This document shows, piece after piece, positions 17,862-25,897 of a stretch of DNA of 43,590 nucleotides. The position numbers and the translations under genes are program-made. Origin of the DNA: Anaerolineae bacterium (GTDB taxonomy: Bacteria; Chloroflexota; Anaerolineae; Aggregatilineales; Phototrophicaceae); the NCBI GenBank assembly GCA_023382675.1, contig JAHDWN010000040.1:14228-57817 (forward strand). Direction: 5' to 3'. How positions within the stretch are numbered: the first letter of the stretch is position 1; each line of letters opens with the position of its first letter. The notes under the pieces are model-generated. The model had not been told where the DNA came from, did no database searches, and worked only from the letters and a program-made list of their open reading frames with translations.

Positions 17862-19757
17862 ATGATGATGCTTCAATCGGCTGCCAGACGCGCCGCACCG
17901 ACTCATCGAAACAGTAAGCCTTATGCCTTCTGGGGCATGATCGCCCTGCTGCTGCTGGTGACATGGCTGGGGGTGCGCAGCCTGAATGCTGATGCCTTGT
18001 GGTACGACGAGGTGTGGTCGCTGTACTACGCCGGGGGCGCGGAATATGGCCCGATTTCCGTCGGAGAAACCGTGAGCCGGGTTGCTGCCGAAGTCGCCCA
18101 GCACGAGGGCAACCCGCCGGGCTATTACGTATTACTCAACCTCTGGGGACAGGCGGTTGGCTGGACCGAATTCGCGACGCGAGTGCTGTCGCTGTTGGGC
18201 GGGCTGCTGGCGGTGGCCTGCATTTACCGCCTGGGCTATGACATCACTTCAAGCCTGAGTCCAGCCTCACGGTCACTGGTCGGGTTGGGCGCGGCGCTTG
18301 CCATCGGTCTGTCTGCCTTCTTCATCTACTATCTGCATGAGCTGCGCGCGTATGCGCTGGTCGTCACCCTGGCCGCTTTTGATCTCCTGATCTTCTGGCG
18401 CATCGCCCATACACGGCGCAAACCCGGCGTCTGGCTCCAGGCCGGGCTGGTTTTTGGTGTTGCTATCTCGCTTTATATCCACTATATAACAGCCCCGATT
18501 CTGGGGCTAATCGGCCTCTACCATCTCCTGTTTATGCCCAAGAACAGGCACTGGTGGCGGATTGCGGCGCTCGGTGTCCTCGGCTGTATCCTCTTTCTGC
18601 CCTGGGTGACAACATTGCTGAATGCTGCCGGACGCGCGGACTACGCGCATCTGGTCGCGATGAGCACACCAGAGGCGCTCGCAGCACTGCTCTACGTCTT
18701 CAGCAATGGGAGCGTCGCGCTGCTGGCGCTGCTCGGCATCTTTGCCCTCCAGGCGCGCGGTGTTCATGGCAGGTTGATGCGGTTCTTGAGCCTGTCTGGG
18801 CTGGCCGTGGCGGTGGTTCTGAGCGGTGTGTATCCGATTGTCTGGCACATCCGTTACCTGATCATGGTGTGGCCGCTGCTGGCGCTGCTGGTTGGATCAG
18901 GCGTCGAAGCGTTGTGGCGTACAAAGAAGCTGTGGCCGGGTTGGATACTGGGCATCTGGCTCTGCGCCGGGCTATGGAACACCTTTGATCCGGCTTTCAA
19001 TCGCGCGCTGAACGGCGTCACCATGCCGTGGCGCGAATTCCGCACGCAACTGCAAGCGCACGCGCAGTCGGAGGATCTGGTGGTGTTCCACGCGGCAGAC
19101 TTCGACTGGTATCGCCAGCTTGAAATGGATCACTATCTGAGCGGGCTGTCCCTGCGCTACAGCCTCATGGAACGCATTTCCGGCAAACAGGAGGCTGACG
19201 ATTACTACGATCACGTCCGGGAGTATCTAGGTGACGCGCCGCGCGTCTGGGTCGGGGTGGATCAGACGTTCGCGCCGAATTTCCGGCTGGGCGAATTCCG
19301 GCGCGCGCTGGCCGTGGATTACGTCGATTGCCAGGCCGTTATTGATGTGCCCGACATGCGCCTGGATCTGTTCGCGCACGTGCCCGACGACGAGGATGCG
19401 CTGCCGTTCCAGTTTGGGGACGACATTCGGATGCAGCTTCTTGAGCCCGTCAGCGTGTCTGGAAACCGGGTGTCGATCCTGACAGGTTGGTATCACGTGG
19501 AGAATGTCCCGTCGGATACCTACTCGGTGGCGCTGCATGTGGTTGACAGCGCGGGCAATCTCGTCGCTCAGGCAGACTTCGGCCTGCCAGCCGACGCCTA
19601 TGCCTGCCACTCCGCCGCGCTGACCATGCCTCCGGGCACGTACACGTTGCTGGCAGCGGTCTACCAATGGCAAACTGGCGAGCGGCTGCCGGGCATCAAT
19701 ACCCACATGGGCATGACGGGTGATCGCATCAGTCTGGAGAGCTTTACCGTACACTGA
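17862..19757 (+). CDS. GT-C glycosyltransferase-like membrane protein (copy 2 of tandem pair)
   Basis: A 631-residue paralogue of the preceding gene, 53 bp downstream on the same strand. Corresponding motifs are ALWYDEVWSLYYAG (acidic loop), GNPPGYYVLLNLWGQ, YLHELRAYALVVTLA and LYIHYITAPILGLIGLYHLL. The C-terminal soluble domain also corresponds between the copies (ADFGLPADAYACHSAALTMP here; ADVGLADVDTACQQMRLPLD in copy 1). The sequences have diverged substantially, so the duplication is old and the two may use different acceptors. The frame opens with several adjacent ATG codons; the first is taken. Confidence 0.78.
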   Translation: MMMLQSAARRAAPTHRNSKPYAFWGMIALLLLVTWLGVRSLNADALWYDEVWSLYYAGGAEYGPISVGETVSRVAAEVAQHEGNPPGYYVLLNLWGQAVGWTEFATRVLSLLGGLLAVACIYRLGYDITSSLSPASRSLVGLGAALAIGLSAFFIYYLHELRAYALVVTLAAFDLLIFWRIAHTRRKPGVWLQAGLVFGVAISLYIHYITAPILGLIGLYHLLFMPKNRHWWRIAALGVLGCILFLPWVTTLLNAAGRADYAHLVAMSTPEALAALLYVFSNGSVALLALLGIFALQARGVHGRLMRFLSLSGLAVAVVLSGVYPIVWHIRYLIMVWPLLALLVGSGVEALWRTKKLWPGWILGIWLCAGLWNTFDPAFNRALNGVTMPWREFRTQLQAHAQSEDLVVFHAADFDWYRQLEMDHYLSGLSLRYSLMERISGKQEADDYYDHVREYLGDAPRVWVGVDQTFAPNFRLGEFRRALAVDYVDCQAVIDVPDMRLDLFAHVPDDEDALPFQFGDDIRMQLLEPVSVSGNRVSILTGWYHVENVPSDTYSVALHVVDSAGNLVAQADFGLPADAYACHSAALTMPPGTYTLLAAVYQWQTGERLPGINTHMGMTGDRISLESFTVH

Positions 19758-19875
19758 ATCCGAGGCGACAATCTGTTTGGCGGGCGCTGCACCTATGCAA
19801 ACATCCGGGTGACAGAGCGACAAGTGTCCATTATGATCGAGGTGAAGTGTTCGCCCTGAACGGGGAGTCAAGCTG

Positions 19876-20091
19876 ATGGCAGTCAATTTTCAGGATGTGG
19901 TCAACCTGGTGGAAAGCTTGACCGATGACCAGAAAGCCGAGTTGGTGGTATGGCTGCTGGATCGCATCAAAACCCACGAACTCACCGCACGTGAGCGTCT
20001 AGCAGTCTTCGACTCGATGACTGTTGATCTGGGGGCAGTGCTGCCGGGCTATTCTGATCATCGTGAGGACTGGTATGACGATGCCCGCTAA
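19876..20091 (+). CDS. Putative antitoxin of a VapBC-type pair
   Basis: A 71-residue acidic protein ending in DHREDWYDDAR. It overlaps the PIN-domain gene that follows, the classic antitoxin-toxin arrangement. The N-terminal half (VVNLVESLTDDQKAELVVWL) predicts amphipathic helices, but I do not recognise a DNA-binding fold such as AbrB or ribbon-helix-helix. GGGGAG lies upstream of the ATG. Calling it an antitoxin depends mainly on position and size. Confidence 0.6.
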   Translation: MAVNFQDVVNLVESLTDDQKAELVVWLLDRIKTHELTARERLAVFDSMTVDLGAVLPGYSDHREDWYDDAR

Positions 20092-20527
20092 GGTCTTTGT
20101 CGATACCAATATCTTGCTGCGGTCAACCATCCTGCAGTTTCCAGACTATGCGACTGTGAAGCCGTTTGTTGACCGATATATCGCGCGGGGAGACGAACTC
20201 TGGATCAGTGGACAGGTTGTGCGCGAGTACTTCAATCAGACAACGCGCCCGCAGTCGTTTATGCAACCGATGACTGGCGCACAGATCGACGCACAATATA
20301 AGAAATTGCGCGCTGTGTTCAATGTCGCCAATGAAACAGAAGCGGTGGTCGAGCAGTTCGTGGAACTGCTTCAAACTCACCCCACGCGGGGCAAGCAGGT
20401 TCATGACGCCAATCTGGTGGCGACGATGCTGGTCTATGGAATCGATACGCTGCTGACGCTCAATGTAGATGATCTGAAACGATTCAGCGACAAAATCACG
20501 CTGATTTCCCCCGTGAACGAAAGCTGA
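20075..20527 (+). CDS. PIN-domain ribonuclease, VapC-type toxin
   Basis: A 150-residue PIN-domain protein. The acidic metal-binding residues are visible: KVFVDTNILL (first Asp), VVREYF (Glu) and VHDANLVATM (second Asp), with TLNVDDLKRF near the end. PIN toxins cleave RNA, often tRNA or rRNA, when freed from their antitoxin. The frame is open from 20024, but GAGGA at 20065-20069 is well spaced for the ATG at 20075, which overlaps the end of the antitoxin gene by 17 bp and so suggests translational coupling. Confidence 0.83.
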   Translation: MTMPAKVFVDTNILLRSTILQFPDYATVKPFVDRYIARGDELWISGQVVREYFNQTTRPQSFMQPMTGAQIDAQYKKLRAVFNVANETEAVVEQFVELLQTHPTRGKQVHDANLVATMLVYGIDTLLTLNVDDLKRFSDKITLISPVNES

Positions 20528-20637
20528 CAAAGCAAAGTAGTTGAACGTCATGCCAATATCTGCGCAGCACTGCCCAGTATCGGCATGGTCGTGCTTGTAG
20601 AGGATTGAGCGCGCCTGGCCGCGAGAGGAGATCACCC

Positions 20638-21330
20638 ATGCACAACGAGGCTGCTTTTACACCGCTTGCATTTGAGCGCCTGCCGCCAGCGGAACAACTG
20701 GCGCAGTCGCGCGCATTTCTGGCGCGGATGCGATCACGGCGCAGCGTGCGCCAGTTCTCGACCGAGCCGGTGCCGTTGGAGTTGATCGAAAATGCGGTGG
20801 CGACGGCGGCGACCGCCCCCTCCGGCGCGAACCAGCAGCCGTGGACGTTCGTCGTCGTGGCTGTCCCAGCGCTCAAGCAGCAGATCCGCGCCGCTGCCGA
20901 GGCCGAGGAACGTGAAAGCTATGAGCACCGCATGAGCGAGGAATGGAAGGCCGCGCTCGCGCCGCTGGGCACCGACTGGCACAAGCCGCATCTCGAAGAC
21001 GCGCCTTATCTGATCGTCGTTTTTCAACAGGTCTACGGCCTGGAGGCGGATGCGGACGGACAGCCGCGCAAGATCAAACACTACTACACGACCGAGTCGG
21101 TCGGCATCGCCGTCGGGCTGCTGCTCGCGAGTCTGCATCTCGCCGGGCTGGCGACGCTTACGCACACGCCCAGCCCGATGGGGTTTCTGAGTGACGTGTT
21201 GGAGAGGCCGCCGAACGAGCGTGCCTACGTCGTCATCCCGGTCGGCTACCCGGCAGCGGATGCGCAGGTGCCGGTCATCGCCAGGAAGCCGCTACGAGAC
21301 GTTCTGATCGTCCGCACTGGAGGCGGGTGA
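20638..21330 (+). CDS. Nitroreductase-family flavoprotein
   Basis: A 230-residue FMN-dependent oxidoreductase. RSRRSVRQFSTEPVP is the phosphate-binding arginine motif of the family, and TAPSGANQQPWTFVVV is the second FMN-binding motif. The pattern TTESVGIAVGLLLASLHLAGLATL is the conserved helix. The insertion around HRMSEEWKAALAPL recalls the iodotyrosine-deiodinase-like subgroup, but substrate is unknown. The ATG at 20638 has GAGGAG nine bases upstream, better than the earlier frame start at 20605. Its last 39 bp overlap the convergent response-regulator gene. Confidence 0.88.
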   Translation: MHNEAAFTPLAFERLPPAEQLAQSRAFLARMRSRRSVRQFSTEPVPLELIENAVATAATAPSGANQQPWTFVVVAVPALKQQIRAAAEAEERESYEHRMSEEWKAALAPLGTDWHKPHLEDAPYLIVVFQQVYGLEADADGQPRKIKHYYTTESVGIAVGLLLASLHLAGLATLTHTPSPMGFLSDVLERPPNERAYVVIPVGYPAADAQVPVIARKPLRDVLIVRTGGG

Positions 21331-22203
21331 GGCAGGCTGCGCCAGCGCCTCGGTGAAGGCGGCGCGCACGGCATCGGCATCTGCGAACGGCCCGCTGGTG
21401 TGATCGACCGCCGCCGCCACCAGCGTCAACATTTCGTTTTCGGCGAGTTTCCCGTCCGCTGCGCTCTCGACGCGGTCGTTGAGCGGGTAGAAGAACTCGC
21501 GCGAGTAGTGCATCTTGGTCTGCACGCGCTCGCGGATCGCTTCGGCATTGTCCTTGTTGGTGATGACCACGAACAGGCTGTTGTCCAGATGGCCGATGAA
21601 GTCATCCTCGCTGCCCAGTTCGCGCACCGCGTTGCGCAGCATCAGCGCCACAGCACGCAGCACGTCATCGCCAGCGACGAAGCCGTAGCGTTCGCGGAAC
21701 GCATCCAGCCCACGCAGCGAAAAGACGACCATGCTCCACGCGCTGTCGCTGTAGATTGTCTTCATCAGCCGCTCGTCAACCAACATCCCTTCCGGCAGTT
21801 CGGTTGTGTGGTGGATGTATGGGCGCTGGTTGGCGCGCGCCAGGGCGTTGCGCACACGCAGGCGCAGTTCCTGAATGTCGAATGGCTTGGTAATGTAATC
21901 AACCACGCCCAATTCCAACCCTTGCAGTTTATCGACGCGGTCGCGCTTCTCGGTCAGGAAGACAATCGGCACGTCCTGAGTGCGCCGGTTCAGGCGCAAT
22001 TGGCGGCAGACATCATAGCCGCTGATGTCCGGCAGGCGGATGTCCAGCAGCGCCAGATCCAGGTGTTCCTCGCGGGCGATTTCGAGCGCCTCCGCGCCCC
22101 AGGCCGCAGTCAGTACGTCGTATTTTTCGGTGGTGAAATGGGCTTCCAGCAGTTCCGATATGTCACTGTCATCCTCAACGATCAGGATGCGAGGCTGGGT
22201 CAT
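21292..22203 (-). CDS. Response regulator with degenerate GGDEF-like domain
   Basis: A 303-residue protein. Residues 1-122 form a receiver domain: acidic E10-D11-D12, phospho-acceptor D54 in LLDIRLPDISGYDV, and K106 in YITKPFD. The remainder (about 150-285) folds like a diguanylate-cyclase domain (FRERYGFVAGDDVLRAVALM), but where active enzymes have GG(D/E)EF this one reads GHLDNSLF, so cyclic-di-GMP synthesis is very unlikely. It may bind GTP or act by protein interaction. No cognate kinase is adjacent. The 3' end overlaps the convergent nitroreductase gene by 39 bp. Confidence 0.85.
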   Translation of the reverse strand: MTQPRILIVEDDSDISELLEAHFTTEKYDVLTAAWGAEALEIAREEHLDLALLDIRLPDISGYDVCRQLRLNRRTQDVPIVFLTEKRDRVDKLQGLELGVVDYITKPFDIQELRLRVRNALARANQRPYIHHTTELPEGMLVDERLMKTIYSDSAWSMVVFSLRGLDAFRERYGFVAGDDVLRAVALMLRNAVRELGSEDDFIGHLDNSLFVVITNKDNAEAIRERVQTKMHYSREFFYPLNDRVESAADGKLAENEMLTLVAAAVDHTSGPFADADAVRAAFTEALAQPASPASSADDQNVS

Positions 22204-22382
22204 GCGCTTTCCCTAAGGTGTCTTTGCCGGCGTCACTCCTCAATTATAAGTGGGAGAGCCATGACCGTTCCTCTACGTCTGCCCATCGCCAGGGGGTCGC
22301 ACACGATACAGATTTGTAACCTTGAGGTTAGCGGGCACTCAGCCACGAGGCAGACATCGTCCGGCGTTTACGGTCTGCACGC

Positions 22383-22712
22383 TCAGTCCGTCCCCAGCAT
22401 CAACAGCAGCATGTGCAGCGGCGTCTTAGCATAAATGCTGTGCTTCAAGCGCGGTGGCATATACAGCCAGGCCCCGGCAGTCAACTCATGCTGATCTTCC
22501 CCCAGAGTGACAGTGGCTTCTCCCTGCACAATCTGGATGATGGCCGCCTGGCTGGCAGTGTGCTCGGACAGCTCCTGTCCGGCGTCAAAGCCAAACAGAA
22601 TGGCTTTCAGACGATCATCTTTGTAGAAGGTGCGGCTGACGATGCTCTCCGGTTGGATCGTCTCGATCAAGCCTGCCAGGTGTTCAACAAGGGTGTAGAC
22701 AGAATTCTCCAT
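22383..22712 (-). CDS. Small cupin-domain protein
   Basis: A 109-residue single-domain cupin. The beta-barrel pattern is visible: LFGFDAGQELSEHTASQAA (with H and E of the first cupin motif), IIQIVQGEATVTLGEDQHEL and AGAWLYMPPRLKHSIYAKTP (H of the second motif). Such proteins bind a metal and act as sensors or small-molecule enzymes; here the role is unknown. The ATG at 22712 is preceded by GGGAG and is preferred over the frame start at 22748. It stands alone between the response regulator and the V4R gene. Confidence 0.8.
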   Translation of the reverse strand: MENSVYTLVEHLAGLIETIQPESIVSRTFYKDDRLKAILFGFDAGQELSEHTASQAAIIQIVQGEATVTLGEDQHELTAGAWLYMPPRLKHSIYAKTPLHMLLLMLGTD

Positions 22713-22796
22713 GTGCTTCGCTCCCGTTAACTCTGCGCATAATCTCAATCGGCCAAAGAGAACTTCACATGCCGCTCACATACGGTCGCTCCCCTG

Positions 22797-23405
22797 TCAG
22801 CGGCGGGCAATCGCAAAAATGCAGTGGGGCGCGCCGGACGCGCGGCATTCGATTTCCGTGATGTAGAAGGCGTCGCCGTCGGTCGCGGCACTCAGGCACG
22901 CCTGGGCCAATCCGGCCAGCAGATAGCACACGGGCGCTTCGACGTTCTCGAAGATGAATGGGCTGCGCTCGACAATCCAGCGCCGCTGCCCGTGTTCGCC
23001 GGTCTCGATGTGGCCGCGCTGGTCGCTCAGGCGCGAAAAGATCTCTGCCAGCACCTTGAGGCTGATGCCCGCGCGCGTCTGCCCGGGAAGCTGCTTGAAT
23101 GCCGGGTCGGCGAAGGCGGCGAACGCCCCCAGCGACTCCATTCCTGGCGAGAACCACGCGCGCCCGACCACCTGCGCCAGCCCGCGCGCACCCTGGTCGC
23201 CGTACATGGCGAACAAGGCACGGTTGAGCGCCGCCAGATGCTTGAATGGGTAGCCGCGTTCCAGGTCATCCCCCGGCAGTTCCGGCGTGAGGCCGGCGCT
23301 TTCCAACAGTGCCTCGGTAGAGTACGTGCCTAACTCACTGAACATCGCCTGGATGAGCAGTCGCGCAAATCGATTGGGGTAAAACAGGTCGGTTGAATCG
23401 GTCAC
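22797..23405 (-). CDS. V4R-domain protein
   Basis: A 202-residue protein with a C-terminal V4R (4-vinyl-reductase) domain: AGLAQACLSAATDGDAFYI followed by EIECRASGAPHCIFAI, whose C...G.P.C.F pattern is the family's C-terminal signature. V4R domains bind small ligands such as hydrocarbons or tetrapyrrole-related molecules and often act as sensors. The N-terminal half is helical and not recognised. It lies 48 bp after the Roadblock gene on the same strand, so the two are likely one transcription unit. Confidence 0.77.
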   Translation of the reverse strand: MTDSTDLFYPNRFARLLIQAMFSELGTYSTEALLESAGLTPELPGDDLERGYPFKHLAALNRALFAMYGDQGARGLAQVVGRAWFSPGMESLGAFAAFADPAFKQLPGQTRAGISLKVLAEIFSRLSDQRGHIETGEHGQRRWIVERSPFIFENVEAPVCYLLAGLAQACLSAATDGDAFYITEIECRASGAPHCIFAIARR

Positions 23406-23453
23406 GGCATGGCGATCTTTCCCGCACAGGTCGCGCAGCCCGGTCAGCGTCGC

Positions 23454-23825
23454 TTAGAGGAGATGCTCCAGGTCTTGCTTGGCGCGGCCGATGTCCAGGA
23501 AGATCAGGCCCAGGCGGGCTTCCTTGCGCGCCAGCACGGTGAGCACGGCCTCTTCGCCAACCGACGTCAAGATCACATAGCCGTTTTCACCCTTGACGTA
23601 GACCTGCTGGAGCGCACCGCGTCCCAACTCGGTCGAGATACGTTCGCCGAGCGACTGCATCGCCGCGGACATGGCGCTGACACGGTCTTCCTCGGTGCCG
23701 CTCGGCAGCATCGAGGCAATGCTCAAACCGTCGACGCTGACGATGGCCGCAGCTTCGACGTCGCCTGAACTCGATTGCAGATCGCGCAGGCGGGATACGA
23801 GTTGTTCTGTGCGAGATTTCACCAA
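23454..23825 (-). CDS. Roadblock/LC7-domain protein (MglB-like)
   Basis: A 123-residue single-domain protein of the Roadblock/LC7 superfamily: an N-terminal helix, then EAAAIVSVDGLSIASMLP, a central helix (AMSAAMQSLGERISTELGRG), and the strands QQVYVKGENGYVILTSV and AVLTVLARKEARLGLIFLD. Bacterial members such as MglB regulate small Ras-like GTPases in polarity and motility. No MglA-type GTPase is adjacent here. It is the first gene of a probable two-gene unit with the V4R protein. Confidence 0.85.
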   Translation of the reverse strand: MVKSRTEQLVSRLRDLQSSSGDVEAAAIVSVDGLSIASMLPSGTEEDRVSAMSAAMQSLGERISTELGRGALQQVYVKGENGYVILTSVGEEAVLTVLARKEARLGLIFLDIGRAKQDLEHLL

Positions 23826-23961
23826 TGATTCTCCTGATGCGAAGCCTTGTTTCAGTATAGAGCATGGGAGAAGATCAGCGCAAGCGCTCTTGCATTGAGA
23901 TCAGGACTACGATGCTCATCTAATGTATGACGCCGGTCTGAAATGGGCACAATTGGGGTAC

Positions 23962-23992
23962 TTGACTCTCCCCATGGAGGAGGATCGACAAT
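23962..23992 (+). promoter_or_regulatory. MerR-type promoter/operator (BmrR-like)
   Basis: TTGACT (23962-23967) and GACAAT (23987-23992) are separated by 19 bp, the overlong spacer typical of MerR-activated promoters. The spacer contains CTCTCCCCATGGAGGAG, closely resembling the operator bound by the BmrR subgroup. It sits about 50 bp upstream of the MerR-family gene, which implies autoregulation. Confidence 0.8.
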
Positions 23993-24041
23993 GTGATCAA
24001 GCTGATCGACTGGTTCTCCCAAACGCGCGTGGAGGGTGATC

Positions 24042-24851
24042 ATGTTCAAGATCGGTGAGTTTTCGAAGCTCAGCCAGGTGACCGTCAAGACACTGCGCTT
24101 CTACGATCAGGAAGGCTTGCTCCAACCGGCGCAGGTCGACCCGATGACCGGCTACCGCTACTACTCGGCGGATCAACTGCCGCGGCTCAACCGCATCCTG
24201 GCGCTCAAGGCGCTTGGCTTCTCGTTGGAGCAGATCCGGCAGATGATCGACGAGCAGATCTCGCCCGACGAACTGCGCGGTATGTTCCGCCTGCGCCGTG
24301 CCGAGATCGAGCAGCAGATGGCCGAGGAGGAAGCACGTCTGGCGCAGTTGCTGCACCGGCTGAAACAGATCGATCAGGAGGGCGACATGCCAGATTATGA
24401 AGTGGTACTCAAGCAGGTCGACGCCGTGCACGTGGCAAGCGTGCGCGGCGTCGTTCCGACCTACAGCGACGTCGGCCAGTTGTTCGGCGAACTCTTCGGC
24501 TACCTGATGCCGAAAGGCATCCACCCGGCGGGGCCAGTGATGGCCATCTATCACGACCCGGAGTACCGCGAGTCCGACTGCGATGTCGAAGCGCTGATCC
24601 CGGTCAGCGGTGGCGACAGCGGCGGGCGCGTGCAAATGCGCGATCTGCCGGGCGCGCAGATGGTGACGACCGTCCACCAGGGCGCGTATAACGAGATCGG
24701 CGGCGCCTACACCGCGCTTATGGCCTGGATGGAACAGAATGGCTACCAGGTCGCCGGGCCGTGCCGTGAGATCTACCTGCGCGGGCCGAACGAGAGCCTC
24801 GCCCCGTTGGACTACGTGACTGAGGTGCAGTTCCCGGTGCAGAAGGGATAA
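24042..24851 (+). CDS. MerR-family regulator with GyrI-like effector domain (BmrR-like)
   Basis: A 269-residue transcriptional activator. Residues 1-70 form the MerR winged helix (FKIGEFSKLSQVTVKTLRFY, GYRYYSADQLPRLNRI). Residues about 75-118 are a dimerisation coiled coil rich in E, Q and L. Residues about 120-268 are a GyrI-like/BmrR-type ligand-binding domain (YEVVLKQVDAVHVASVRG, IYHDPEYRESDCDVEALIPV, TTVHQGAYNEIGGAYTALM), which usually binds lipophilic cations or drugs. The GGAGGG ribosome site is well placed for the ATG at 24042 rather than the upstream GTG. Its own promoter has a BmrR-like operator. No efflux pump is adjacent, so its targets lie elsewhere or it mainly controls itself. 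Confidence 0.9.
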   Translation: MFKIGEFSKLSQVTVKTLRFYDQEGLLQPAQVDPMTGYRYYSADQLPRLNRILALKALGFSLEQIRQMIDEQISPDELRGMFRLRRAEIEQQMAEEEARLAQLLHRLKQIDQEGDMPDYEVVLKQVDAVHVASVRGVVPTYSDVGQLFGELFGYLMPKGIHPAGPVMAIYHDPEYRESDCDVEALIPVSGGDSGGRVQMRDLPGAQMVTTVHQGAYNEIGGAYTALMAWMEQNGYQVAGPCREIYLRGPNESLAPLDYVTEVQFPVQKG

Positions 24852-24887
24852 GTCAGGCAGTAGATCGCCCGGCCGGCCAGTGCATGG

Positions 24888-25032
24888 GCGAGCCTATTGC
24901 ATAGCAGAAGCACTGACCTAGAACGTGTCCCCTGCCCGCATTCCCCTCCCCAATCGCGATGGGGAGGGGAAGAACCGTCAGGTTCAGGGGTGGGGATGAA
25001 AGTACACCCAGACAATCTGCTCTGGAATTAGA
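24888..25032. repeat. Interspersed palindromic repeat, family B copy 2
   Basis: This is the second copy of the 6911-7053 repeat. It contains a perfect 11-bp stem, TTCCCCTCCCC (24941-24951) against GGGGAGGGGAA (24961-24971), then a GAACC-GTCA-GGTTC hairpin. It lies between the convergent MerR and FkbM genes, so both copies sit tail-to-tail between genes. Confidence 0.75.
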
Positions 25033-25878
25033 TTAGATCACAGGCGTACACAACACATCGATGTGATCGAGCGGGGAGGGCACCTGCCAGGCGAACGGCT
25101 GGCGGACGCCGCTCAAGTGCAGCATCTCCAGCCGGTAGTGCGCCTGCGCGAACAGCGTGCGCAGCCGGACGATCAAGTCCCGCGGCGTCGAAGCGCTGAA
25201 CTCGAAGGCGATGAAGGGCCGGAAGCGCAGGATCGACGCCTGTGCCCCCAGCAGCGCCGGTGCGTCTGCCCCTTCGATGTCACACTTGATCGCGTCCAGC
25301 CGAGTCCAGCTCTGCGCCTGCATGAAATCGTCAATCGCTATCGTCTCGATGGTGATCGCGCGCGTGGTCGTGCCGGCCATGGCCGCATCCAGCGAGGACT
25401 TGCCCGGATGCGCCGAGATGTAGAACGTCAATGCCTGGCCGCTCGCCTCGAACACCGCCCGGTTGTGGACATGCAGGTGATCGAAGCTGTTGAGCTGGGC
25501 CTGAGCTTCCAGCGCCTCGGCCAGCGTCGGGTTCGCCTCGAACGCGGCGACACGCCCGGTCTTACCAACGCGGCGCGCAAAATCGAGCGCGAAATAGCCC
25601 AGGTTCGCGCCGATGTCGAGGCAGTGTGCGCCCGGCCCGACGTGCTGGCGCAGAACGTTTGCCAGCGCAGGCTGGTAGACACCGGAAAACAGCAGCTCAC
25701 GCTGCGCGTCGATCCCGGCGTCGAGCCGCATCCGCACGCCGTTGGGCAGCGTCACCACGCCGGGCGATACCGGCAGCAGCCGCGCCAGCATCCGGCTCAG
25801 CCGGGTGACGCCGGGCACAGGCCGCTCAGGCGAGCGCGCCTGTAACGCCCGTGTCAGTCTCGCAGTCGCTGCGATCAT
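25033..25878 (-). CDS. FkbM-family methyltransferase
   Basis: A 281-residue SAM-dependent methyltransferase. The SAM-binding loop is HCLDIGANLGYFALDFARRV, followed by VAAFEANPTLAEALEAQAQL, and the FkbM domain continues with AIDDFMQAQSWTRLDAIKCD and IEGADAPALLG. FkbM-like enzymes O-methylate sugars, polyketides or surface glycans; the acceptor is not evident. The ATG at 25878 with GGGAG upstream is preferred over an in-frame TTG at 25890. It follows the M20 peptidase gene by only 19 bp on the same strand, so they are probably co-transcribed. Confidence 0.88.
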   Translation of the reverse strand: MIAATARLTRALQARSPERPVPGVTRLSRMLARLLPVSPGVVTLPNGVRMRLDAGIDAQRELLFSGVYQPALANVLRQHVGPGAHCLDIGANLGYFALDFARRVGKTGRVAAFEANPTLAEALEAQAQLNSFDHLHVHNRAVFEASGQALTFYISAHPGKSSLDAAMAGTTTRAITIETIAIDDFMQAQSWTRLDAIKCDIEGADAPALLGAQASILRFRPFIAFEFSASTPRDLIVRLRTLFAQAHYRLEMLHLSGVRQPFAWQVPSPLDHIDVLCTPVI

Positions 25879-25897
25879 GAATGCTCCCAAGCTGGCA

